Source: Nicotiana tabacum (lineage: Eukaryota; Streptophyta; Magnoliopsida; Solanales; Solanaceae). From it: DNA of 64,000 nucleotides. The notes beneath the pieces are model-generated. The model was not told where the DNA came from, did not search any database, and was given only the letters and a program-made list of their open reading frames with translations. The stretch is from positions 121,712,643 through 121,776,642 of the forward strand of contig NC_134096.1 of assembly GCF_000715075.1 (NCBI RefSeq), in the 5' to 3' direction. Positions 1 through 10,492 of the stretch are shown piece after piece. A program made the translations under genes and the position numbers. The number at the start of each line of letters is the position of its first letter. Positions within the stretch are counted from its first letter, which is position 1.

Positions 1-2411
1 GTAGCAATGGAAGAATGGGAGAAAATAACTTTGGAATCGTAAAGGAAATATCAGAATGGGTGTACCAGTTGAAGATGCAGATGTGTGCACAAGAAAGGTG
101 TGAGATGGTTTGTGGGTTTTGGGGACAATGTTTTCTCGTGAGATGGGGTCACTCAGTATGAGTGCGGATTGAGTTAGTTATATTGATAAAGGGGCTGTTG
201 TTAATTCTAAGGAAGATCCAGAGAAAATTAGGAGAAGTCAGGTTTGGTTAACAATGGTTGAATTGGCATAATGATGGCAATGATCAGCTCCTTTAGTATG
301 TTGGGTTATTCATGTGATATGTGACGGTACGTGCGAGGTTTGACGGTCTCCGTAACCGATCTTATTTGGAGGCTTTTGAGTATTATGGCATGTTATGTGC
401 AGATGGATCCCGAAGGGGTTATGGTGGTTTAGACCACTACTTGAGGTTGGTATTTTCTGCGGATATGAGGATTCAATCGCGTGTCGCAATGGTTCTCTTG
501 AAGTGAGTTAAGTAGAAGGTTCCTATATGATGAAGTATTTACCCTATTAGTGGTTCAGAAGTTATGATGAAATTCTGGTACTCTTGCGCATAGGCGTGAT
601 TTAGTGCATCAAGTAGCATGGGATTCGAAAGTTGAGGATTCGAGATTGCGTTTTGGTGTTGACAAGGACGTCATGAGCTCGGATGAGCAGGAAAAAGTAT
701 TTAGATGTTTAAAGTGAGATGGTATTGTTTTCGGCGTCACCTAAGGTCGATGTCATGTGTAAGCCGCCTTGTGTATTGATTTGTGGATTCTTGATTTGCT
801 TTACAGCGTCACCTAAGGTCTGTGGTATGGATGTTCAGACTTGTTACATGGTGCGGAAGGTCGTGGGAGCGTATCCCACGGGAAGATGGTATAAGTATGA
901 CGTGTAGTCACTTGATTGAGTGAATATTGAAACCAAGTATGAAGATTGTGGCGATATCGCTAATTCGAGAATTTATGCCTGGAGGGCGCTCGGTCCATTT
1001 AGTTGTGGACTGTTGAAATTTGTTCCGGTTATGATGGTTGTTCTTGTATGTTATGGGAAAAAGGGGTTATTATGGATCCTTGAAAGGTTATTATCCTAGT
1101 ACGGTGCGATCAGAATCGGCTTGAGGTCTGTGGATGGATTTAAATATGAATATGGGCTCTATACCAGGCTGAATGTGTTCATTTCAGCATAGCGATCCTT
1201 ATGGAGGAGTATTTGGATGTTGGATGTCATTTCGTCATCGGCTATTTCATGTAATTGTGCCATGTGAATTGTTAAACGGCTTGATAAATTTCTTATGTGT
1301 TGAGGTACCACGTAGCGATGATGTTATGTGAGCAGGATGGCTCTCGAGATTCAGATCATATGTCGCACCTTAGTTGTGCTTGAATTTTGCAGCGTATGGC
1401 GCTGTCGGTCCTTCCAGGGATGGTATTATGCACTTAGCGTGCTTGTGTCCGATATTCGGATATTTTTTAGTATTGAGCATTCTAGCTTGGTAAGTATTTC
1501 CTTATAGATTCTTTTTGTGCGGATCGGGTGGCACGCCGCCACGAGTATGTTGTTTGGATCGGGTTGCTCGTCGCAACAGTGGGATGTTGATTACAGTCCC
1601 CTATATCTATTTTCATGTGCTTTATTTTCCATTTTCTGGGAAAGGTTCATAACACCTTTTCGGTTGTCTAATTAGTTGCGTGGCTTGAGTAATCCTTTCC
1701 AGAGTTCATTTTCCTTATGTATTCACGTTCGAGTTGGTAGCTTGTTGGCACATTGTGGCATCACATGAGACTTTTGATCGTGTCCGAGGCGGCTTGTTTC
1801 CTGAGTAGCTTGTACTGGGGTGAGATGAGATTATTGGATCCGGGATCAGTGCGATCGGATTATATGAAGTATAGTAAAGAGAAAATACCATTATTGGGTT
1901 CATAATGGGGTGATGATTCTAGTCAAAGGGAGAGATTCAATGATTTGTTGACTCTGCAGTTGGTTATGAATTTTTACACATCTCTTCCATCGTGGCGGTA
2001 TTGCAAGAGTCAAAACCAGACATATATATGTCATGAGGTGCATGGTGAACATCAGATTCGGGGAATGTCGTCTATTATGATCAGAGAATGTTATTATGTC
2101 ATGTGAATGTTGCAGTGCATGGTGTGAATTCGGCAAAGGTATGCAGTCGTGTTCTGGTACATCGTGTGGGGATTGATATGGTGTTCTTATATTGAAAGCA
2201 GGCCTGGCAGAGAATTCCGGATGTTGGAACTGGTCTCTAAGGCTTATTTGCCTATATAAAAGAGAATATCTTCAGATTTGATCGAGCTAATGTGCTCAAC
2301 TGAGTTATGGTAGCACGGGTAGGTGCACGAGGTATTAAACAGTGATTTCAGACAACCCCAGAGTAGTTCTTAGCACGTTCGAGGACGAATGTATGTTTAA
2401 GTGGGAGAGAA
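1..2411 (+). mobile_element. 3' internal part of a non-coding gypsy-type LTR element
   Basis: This stretch lies directly upstream of an LTR starting at 2412 and ends in a polypurine tract, so it is the 3' internal region of an element whose left half is outside the window. I find no recognisable gag, protease, RT or integrase in any frame. The open frames here are under 80 codons and look like chance. A 15-bp direct repeat (gcgtcacctaaggtc) occurs at 734-748 and 806-820. The last 40 bp closely resemble the equivalent region of the reverse-strand element at 10493-19826 (13517-13560), so both may belong to related non-autonomous families. An old, fully decayed gypsy pol is the alternative. Confidence 0.6.
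2399..2411 (+). other. Polypurine tract of the gypsy-type element
   Basis: A purine-rich run (aagtgggagaga) sits immediately 5' of the LTR. It is preceded by the motif ttcgaggacgaatg, which is also found before the LTRs at 50446 and 56536. It would prime plus-strand synthesis. Confidence 0.65.
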
Positions 2412-5277
2412 TCTAATGACCCGAATAGTCATTTTGAGTTCTAGCGCGTCGTTCAGCAGTTTGAGGCCATAAGCAGCTTCACTTCAGGTATTATGACTGG
2501 TACGCATGGTCGGAATTGAAATTTCGGAAGTTCTGAATTGATTTGAAAAGAAAAGTTCTCATTCGGAAGCTTTAAGTTGGAAGAATTTACTAAGGTTGGA
2601 TTTTTGAGTAAACGATCTCGGAATCGGGATTTGAAGGTTCCAGCAGGTTCGTATGATGAATTCGGACTTGGGCGTATGTCCGGATCGGGTTTTGGATGAC
2701 CCAGGAGCGTTTCGGCGCCTATCGTGGAAGTTGGCATTTTGGAAGAATTTCATAAATTTGGGTTTCAATGTTATCGATGTCCATTTGGGATTTCGAGTCT
2801 AGAAATAACTCCGTATGGTGATTCTATATTGGGAGCGCGTCCGGAAGTGGATTCAGAGGTCCGTAGGTCATTTTGGAGTCATTTGGCTAAGGCTAGAAAT
2901 TTGAAAGTTTTAGAGAAGTTTGACCGGAAGTGGACTTTTTGATATCGGGGTCGGAATCCGATTTCAGAAATTGGAGTAGGTTCGTAATGTCAAATGTGAC
3001 TTGTGTGCAAAATTTGAGGACAATCAGACAGGATTTGATAGGTTTCGGCATCAATTGTAGAAGTTGAAGTTTCAAAGTTCATTAAGTTTGAATTGTGGTG
3101 CGATTCATAATTTCGATGTTATTTGATGTGATTTGAGGTCTCAGGCAAGTTTGTGTTATGTTATGGGACTGGTTGGTATGATTGGATGGGGTCCCAGGGA
3201 CCTCGGGTGTGTTTCGGACGAAAACAGAATGATTTGCTGCTGCTGTATCTGGTTTCCTTCTTCGCGAATGCGAAGGGAGTCCCGCGTTCGTGAAGAGGAA
3301 CTTTGAGGCTGCTGGGATTTGGCCTTCGCGAACGCAAAGGTTGAGACGCGAACGCGGTGAAGAACTTGAGGAACCTATACGAATGCGAGTGGGGAGTCGC
3401 GAACACGTAGAAAAAAATGAGGAATGTGCCTGAGGATGTTTGGCCTACACGAACGCGAGGCTGGGTATGCGAACGCAAAGCAGTAAGGGCGGAAAGTTTT
3501 GCGAATGCGTCGTGAGGAACGCGAACGCATAGAGGAAATTTGGGAGTGTGTCTTTGGCCTTCGCGATCGCGATGGTCTTTCCGCGATCGCGAAGAACGGC
3601 GGACCTAGGCAGTGAAGTTTTATATACGGGATTTGGCCACTTTCCTCCACATTTCATTTTGGTTGGGCGATTTTTGGAGTCTTTGAAGAGAAGATTTCAT
3701 CATCTATTATGAGGTAAGTAATTCCCGCACATTGTGAGTTAAATACATGGTTTATATATGGATTTAGACATGGAAATTTGTAGAAATTGTGGGATTTTAG
3801 TAGGAAACCTAGAAATTGGTATTCTTGGATTTTGATCATGAAATTGGGCATGAAATGGAGAATAAATTATATATTTGAGTTCGTGGGGTTATGGGTAAAG
3901 TTTATCTTCAAATATTTTGGAAATCCGGGCACGTGGGTCCAAGGGTGAGCTTATCAACTTTTCGAACGGAGTTGAAAATTGTTATAAAATGATTAACTAT
4001 GAGTATTACAGTATATTTTGATTCGGTTGGGTCATATTTGATTAGTTTTGGAGCAACGGACTTCAGTTTGAGTTGTTGGAGCGACTTTGGAGCCGGTTAT
4101 AGAACTTCGGAGCGAGGTAAGTCTCCTTTCTAACTTTGTAAGAGGGAATTAACCTCATAGGTGAATTAAACAAAGGGTTGTATCTAATTGTGGGGGCTAC
4201 GTACGTACGAGGTGACGAGAGTCCGTATGTAGCAACTATTATGCTATTGTCCGGGTAGTTTAGGACCCGTATCATGCTATACTTGGAATGTTTGTGCCCT
4301 TACTTGCTAATATAATCACTTAGTCATGATAGAAATTGATAAAAGAATTGTATAAAGTTAAATTCACTTACTTGAAGGTTTGTATAAGATACTTGACTGT
4401 AAATGAGAAACTTGTGTTTTTTTAAAAATAATTGTTATTTGTGGATCGGGCCGAGCGCATCGGTAGTAAATAGATGCATCTATGGTTCGCGCCATTCGAC
4501 CCACTATCAGTGCACAGTTTAAATAATTATTGGATCGGGCCGTACGACCTCGGCATGATTTGTGCATGCTTGTATTGCTTGGCTTGAAACTTATAAATAA
4601 CGATATTGCCTCGCTGGTCTGAGTTAAACTGATAATTTGATATGGCCTCATTGGCCGGAGATATAAATTGTTAAAAGATGAAAATAAATTTGGAAATCCC
4701 CTATTAACAAAAGAATTATTTACCTGTCTCATGTTATTGTGTTTACCGCTGCCTCATAAAAATTCATAATTTATCATATCATTGGTATATTGATTATAGC
4801 CCATAGTTAGTGTCCGAGTCACCCCCTCGTCTCTACATCTTCGAGGTTAGGCGGGATACTTACTGGGTACGCATTGATTTACGTACTCATACTACACTTG
4901 CTGCACGTTTTGTGCAGGTACATATATGACTAGTGGCCTTGTGGGCGCAGAGGCGCGGTTATTACGGGGACTTAGGTGAGCTGCATCTTATGTACGACCC
5001 GCAGCCAGCAGAGTCTCCTTCAGAGTATTGTATTGTCTTCCTGTCCAAAGTTGTATTCCGGACATTTATTGTATTTTATTTTAAATTCCTAAAAAATGCT
5101 CATGCACTTGTGACACCGGATTCTGGGATGAGTATGGGGTGTTTAGCATTGAAATTTGGAAAAATATTGTTAATTATTCTGTAAAATTCATCTTTTACTA
5201 GTTAAATTGAAGTAAATTTACGATTTCAAAAATATTAAAATGAGGATTTAACCTTTAACGGATTTTGGGTCGTGACA
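2412..5277 (+). repeat. Gypsy-type 3' LTR, 2.87 kb
   Basis: The left end (tctaatgaccc) is a decayed form of the TGTAACGACCC start seen in related LTRs. The right end is GGGTCGTGACA. Unique-looking DNA follows at 5278. It carries the CG-rich motif array at 3243-3595 and a segment near 4861-4920 (tactgggtac, cgtactcatactac, ttttgtgcag) that recurs at 26871-26930 in the solo LTR at 22482. The partner LTR lies outside the window, so the target duplication cannot be checked. Confidence 0.75.
3243..3595 (+). repeat. CG-rich near-palindromic motif array inside the LTR
   Basis: About twelve copies of a short motif of the type ttcgcgaacgcgaa or ttcgcgatcgcgat, many nearly self-complementary, are spaced roughly 20-40 bp apart by unrelated sequence. 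The same offset in the other gypsy LTRs holds a similar array built from a different core. The chance open frames here (3161-3650, minus strand) are artefacts of the array. Confidence 0.7.
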
Positions 5278-5442
5278 TAGCCGTTAGGTTAATTCCAATT
5301 ACCAGACCCTTTCCTTCCCCATTTTCATTCCAAAACCTGCTCCCTTAGAAAAATTGACCTTTTGAGGTGGGTTCTACTTTAGGTTTAATTCTTTTTCATC
5401 TTTCTCAGTTTGTTTTGGAGATTTCTCTAAGACAATATTGCA

Positions 5443-5959
5443 ATGTTCGAGAAGCTCAAATGGGTCAAATAGGAGGTGTCGCTGTGGACTTTCTGCTAAT
5501 TATTTCATGGCGTGGAATCCTTTAAATGCTGGGAAAAGGTTTTTCAAGTGCCCGAAGCATGAAGTAAGTAAATTTGTTGATGGGTTCTTTTAGTTATTCT
5601 GATTTGCTTGTAAATTTATTATTATTTTTTCGGATTTTTAGGATGAAAAATATTCCTATTGGGAATGGAAAGATGAAGAGTTTCCTCCTAGAGTTTTAAA
5701 TCTCATATGCAGTTTAAATAAGGAAAATCTTGCTCTAATCCGTGAAAGAAATGCTCTCCAAAAGAAAGTTGCCGATCTTGAGAATGTTATGATGCTCGTC
5801 GATCATGGAGGAATAGAAGCCTTGGAATTGGAAAGAAATATTCTAATGAAGAAAGTGGCTGATTTAGAGTACTCAGCTGTGCGTGATGCTAAATTTTTGA
5901 AGAAGATGCGGATTCTCATGTGTGTGATATTGGGATATTTTATTCTGTTCTTTGGATAA
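5443..5959 (+). pseudogene. zf-GRF zinc-finger small membrane protein, frameshifted at the start codon
   Basis: Two exons are visible: about 5443-5563 and 5642-5959, separated by a 78-bp GT-AG intron. Exon 1 encodes the GRF zinc finger core (CRCG, then GKRFFKCPKHE). Exon 2 adds the tryptophan-rich end (YSYWEWKDEEFPP) and then a coiled coil with two similar blocks ending KKVADLE. A hydrophobic C-terminal segment (ILMCVILGYFILFFG) would make it tail-anchored. The only in-frame ATG candidate, at 5443, is one base out of register with the zinc finger. An extra T after the ATG looks like a 1-bp insertion. The layout matches small plant GRF proteins of the At4g04775-like type, whose function I do not know. 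It converges on the MULE transposase at 6561-8888 and may be its second gene. Confidence 0.7.
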
Positions 5960-6560
5960 GGGCAAAATGATATGTAATGTTAGCGTTATTGTGGCTTAAT
6001 TTTTGTCTTTTGTTATGTAATGAAGCTTTACATTTTTGTGCAAGGATTCAATGAAGTCATTCCCGTTTATTTGAATGTTTGTTTCTATGACTGAGTTATT
6101 TGCTGTGATAATTAGTATGGTATTCTCAAATAGGTGTGTAAGTAAATTGATATGCAGTTGTGAAATATTTGATAAATGACTACTATAACTGACTCATATA
6201 TGACCCTGTACAATTCGAACAGGGTCTAACTTGCCCTCACATATACCTGTTGGACCAGATTCAAACAAGATGTACAGACGAAAGAGGCGATTAACCAAGC
6301 ACAAAGAGTCATCAACTCGTCATTAAATACCAATAAAAATCAATAGATTTAAATAGTCATTCAACAAACTTCAACATAAAAGTCATTAACAAGTAGGTGG
6401 TTAACCAACCACAAGAACCATCATTATGGTTAGTAGCAAAAGAGGTTGTCCATCAACAAAACATAAGTTTAGAACTACCTAAAGCTAATGCCATCACATT
6501 CAAAACAACATAGAAATCTGCAGATTTAGTCTTCACATGGGTTCTTTCCCTTTCTTCCCA
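5960..6560. other. Spacer between the convergent zf-GRF and MULE genes
   Basis: AT-rich DNA with no gene that I can support. It separates the 3' ends of the two convergent reading frames. Confidence 0.5.
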
Positions 6561-8888
6561 TCATCTTAATATTTTTCTCCTTTGTTGTTCAAGCTGGTTT
6601 GAAGTTATTGTTGCCTTCCCCTTCTAGGTTGTCATGGTTAGGGAATATGGCAAGTTTGTTGGTGTGCAAACTCCATTATCATCACCCATGAAAGGAATCC
6701 TCCTGTTTCCAGTTGGCTGCAACCTTTGAGACTTCCTTACCTTCAACTTGGTTAGTTTCTCTGAAATAATCTTGGGCCTTAATGGTGGATCTTCTTCATC
6801 ACCAATGGAAGGACCATATGCAGTGGACTATTGTGTGCCATATGCAGTGGACTGTTGTGTTTCATCTTCACTGTTGAACATTGATTGTAGTGTCTGTTGT
6901 GTTCTAGCATCAACAACTTCATCTTTAAGTATTTCATCTTCAGGCACTTCATCTTCAGACACTTCATTTTCAAGCACTGAACACTGTGATGATTTGCTTT
7001 TGCTTGAAGACTTTTTATTTTTGGTTTTGGAGATTTCTCCAGCAACCTTATCCTGCAAAATACTGAATTAGTTACTTAATTGTTGTAAGAAAAAATTTAA
7101 AAAGAAATGAATCTATGTTAACTTTGGACAGCCCCTACAATTGTGATTAATTTCACCACAATTGCTGCACTCCATGACTCTTCCTTTTCTTGATAAACTC
7201 CACAAACCTTTTATGTTGCTTGCCTCATCAGGTTCTCTATTTCTTTTCACCTTGGGTTAACCAACTGTTTTGACAATCTATGGGGGCTCCATAGCTTGAG
7301 CAGGATCAACTTTCCAGAATTTAAGATCCCTAACAGGCTGTAACTTATGCTTATATGTCAGCACATAAGCATCTCTGCTATGCCACCAATTAACACCAGT
7401 TAAAGGGCCAACCTTTTTGTGATTCATTGCCCTTATTGCATGAGGGCAAGGTATGCCACTCAAGTCCCACAGTCTACATGTGCATCTTTTTTTCTTCAAA
7501 TCCACAGTGTGCCTATCATCTCCTTCAGATATTTCATATCCATGGTCCCCATTGAATATAACTTTGCACACATTTGCAATAATCCTACAGTCATTGTACA
7601 ACTTCATAGTAGTTGGACTTATATCAGAAGTCCAACTCATCACATTTTTCTCATTGTCTGCCAACATGTTCATGACTTTCATCCTTATATCCTCCAACAT
7701 TATAATAATTGGTTTATGCCTAGCTTCAAGGATCCAACTATTAAATGATTCAGTAATATTATTATCAACCATTTCATTCTTACACTTTGTATCAAAATAC
7801 GCCTTACACCATGCCTGTGGTGGATATTTGAGTAGATCTTTTGCTGCTTCTTCATCCAATTCCCCTAGCTTCTTTAGTTGGTCTTCGAACTCTTCCTCAT
7901 AAGTACTCCAGGCATACCACTATAACAGTTTTTTCATTTTACCACTCCTCCACTTCTTCATCCAATTAGCTATAATATGTCTCACACAAAATCTGTGATG
8001 TGCATCTGGGAGTATAGTGCGTACAACATCCAAGAGCCCCTTCAATTTTCACATGATCAGAAAACATAAATGCATCAGTTCTATTTCAAAGAAAACATCA
8101 AAACATGGGAAAAAGATATATAAAGATCAGCAGATTTAATTACCTTTTGCATATCAGAAATGAAAGTAACATTTGACCCAGTTTTCAAATCCAAAGACAG
8201 CTTCAAATGCTCCATAAACCACTGCCATGTCCTGCTGTTTTCTTTGTCCACAACTGCCCAAGCAAGTGGATAAAAATGGTTCATACAGTCTTGTCCAATT
8301 GCCACCAATAACTGACCCTTGCACTTTCCCTTTAAGAAGGTACCGTCCAAACCAATAAGTGGTCTCAAACTATTTTTCCAACTTTCTTTCAGAGCTTGGA
8401 AGCAAGTGTACATTCTTAAAAACCTCTTTTTTTCTTCTTCAAGTGCATCCTTTGATAGGTTAATTACAAAGTCAGTTCCTGGATTTGTATGTCTAATTTC
8501 CTGTCCAAAAACTTCTAACTTGTTATACTCATCTCTAAAGCTGCCCTCTAGTCTCTCAAGGGCCAATCTTTTAGCCCTTTTCAGCTTACTTTTAGACACA
8601 TTCACCTGAAAGGTATTCTCCAACTGCCCTCTCATATCATTGACAGCATACTTAGGGTTGTTCTGCACATGCTTCTTGAAATACAAAGCTAATGTTTTGT
8701 AACCAGGTCTAGGATTGTCAAAACAGTCATCACATAGATGTTTGGACTTCAATGTTTTGATTCTACAAGTAGATGTATTCTTATCCTTTGAAACAAGACA
8801 TACAAATGGACAGCTAGTTTGACAAATGTATCTAACTCTAGTTGTATCACTTTTTTTGACTTTAAGCTTCTTCTTATTAACTACCAAT
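6561..8888 (-). pseudogene. Mutator-like (MULE/MuDR) transposase, decayed and 5'-truncated
   Basis: Three exons read leftwards: 8888-8144, 8039-~7124 and 7052-6561. Intron 1 (8143-8040) has clean GT-AG ends, while intron 2 has a weakened donor. Exon 1 holds the MuDR N-terminal zinc-binding-like region (CPFVC...CRIKTLKSKHLC) and the start of the DDE core (GLDGTFLKG, 8330-8356). Exon 2 holds the rest of the core, a SWIM finger (CTCRLWDLSGIPCPH, 7440-7486) and a CCHC knuckle (CSNCGEINHNCRGC, 7128-7171). Exon 3 is acidic and lysine-rich. In-frame stops lie at 7920-7922, 7278-7280, near 7258, at 6828-6830 and near 6632. Several fit TGG-to-stop or CAG-to-stop transitions. The N-terminus is missing because a Sirevirus LTR abuts it at 8889. 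It would have been a cut-and-paste transposase but is dead now. Confidence 0.85.
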
Positions 8889-9775
8889 TGACACAGTAAA
8901 CAACATACTGTAAAACCAAATAGTATAGAGAATCAGGTTCTCTATATGTTCGTACAGTAAATCGACAGTAAATAAAGAACACGTGATATTTATGTGAAAA
9001 GAATTTCCTGCTCAAGGAATTAAAAATCACGACCTATCCTAGTAGGATTTCAACTCCACTAAACCGAGAAAACTTCAGATTACAACCTATTACAATCTAG
9101 TAATTAAATTATTAATCCCTCACCCCTTACAATAACTCTATTGTAAGCCATTTGCAATAACTCTATTACAAAGCAACAAACCTTGACTAACTCTAGTCAA
9201 TAAACTATACCAAATAATGATTTAAATCTATCCTACAAAGACACTTCTTGAAAGTAATGTAGGATTACAAATGGAGAAAAAAATAATAAAGACTCAACAA
9301 ACTTAAGGACTTAAGATATCTTCAATCTTTGGATATGGTCCTTGAGGTTGCAGAAACTTTGTTCTTAAGAGAGAAGGTGGCTAGCACTTTAGAGAATATG
9401 ATTTTTGGATTTGCAAGTGTTAGAGAAAATGAAATCCCTTGCCTCATGTTGATAATATGTGTATGTGATGTCATCAAGGATGATGCAATAAAGTATCACT
9501 TAGTTTGGCCTTAGCAAGCTACAGTTGTGCTGATGTACTGCTGCCAGACGGTACAATGCAACAACTTGTATAGCTGTAGAGTTGATTGCACGACGATCAG
9601 GGGAACTGATCCCTATCTATTCCATCTACTGTTCCCTTATCAAATTTCATTGAGAATTAAACCAGACATCTGACTAGTTACTCTGAACACAAGGAAACTA
9701 ATTGTATCAGGTTCTTTATTTGGTTCTCTCATGAAGTTTGTCAAATCATCACAATAAAAGACGCATAACTTATCA
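8889..9775 (-). repeat. Sirevirus 3' LTR
   Basis: It aligns with the 5' LTR at 29658-30397 plus 37274-37514 (shared landmarks: gaatcaggttctct, ggattaaaaatcacgacc and the end acgcataacttatca). Its left edge lacks the first ~75 bp present at 29658, so the boundary with the MULE at 8888 is a truncation or rearrangement rather than a clean insertion end. Confidence 0.75.
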
Positions 9776-10309
9776 ATTTTTTCCTTTTTGATGATGACAA
9801 ACTTAGAATTGATATTCCATCTGGGAACTAGATCTCCACATTATTCCCCCTTGGAATTAACCATATTCCCCTTTGGAACCAGACCTGGTTCCTCTAGACT
9901 GTTTGTCAAATAATCAAAATACAAAATTGCATAACTTATCAATTTTTTCCTTTTTGATGATGACAAACCCAAAATTGATATTCTCCTTCAGAATCAGATT
10001 CCTTAATATGTACTGATCACACCTGGTCCCTACCTGGTTCCTTGAGAACGTTTGGAAAATCATCAAAATATGCAATGACGTAACTTAGAGCAATTTCCCC
10101 CTTTTGATGATGCCAAACCCAAAATTGATGTTCCCCTTGAGAACTAGATTCCTCATATGTTCCCCTGCGGATCAAACCTGTAATCAACATGTTATTAGCA
10201 GTGTTCCCCCTGCAATGCAAAGCTATCTTTCATGCACAACACAACATATCAATTCGATTATGTTTTTCCCCCTGTTGATACCTATGTAACTTCCCTCTTT
10301 TGGCATCAT
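9776..10309 (-). other. Multiple polypurine-tract region of the Sirevirus
   Basis: At least five PPT-like sites are seen (as pyrimidine runs on the + strand): 9776-9797, 9942-9963, 10093-10113, 10262-10280 and 10291-10309. Most are joined to gatgatg. They lie in roughly 150-170 bp degenerate repeat units that also copy the LTR edge (cataacttatcaatttttt at 9763 and 9930). Repeated PPTs upstream of the 3' LTR are a published hallmark of Sireviruses. Confidence 0.75.
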
Positions 10310-10492
10310 TGAAAAGAACAACATAAGAAGGACAACTAAAAAGAAGTTCAGCAACATAACTCATGCCACTTGGGCAACACAACATAAATAATAACAAGAA
10401 TAATAATTGAATGGCATTGCACAAAATAGAGTGATTGCCCATAGTATAGTAATTATAACAAAAGCACAGTAGTTTCAACAATACAGAATATA
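10310..10492 (-). other. Sirevirus 3' non-coding region, left piece
   Basis: Non-coding element sequence between the PPT repeats and the LARD-like insertion. It resumes at 19827. Confidence 0.5.

Noticed and set aside
3161..3657. Arginine- and serine-rich frames on the minus strand
   Set aside because: Product of the ttcgcgaacgcgaa array in the gypsy LTR. No domain and no start context.
7419..7902. Plus-strand frames of 109 and 149 codons
   Set aside because: Antisense shadows of the MULE transposase exon, which has clear SWIM and zinc-knuckle motifs on the minus strand.
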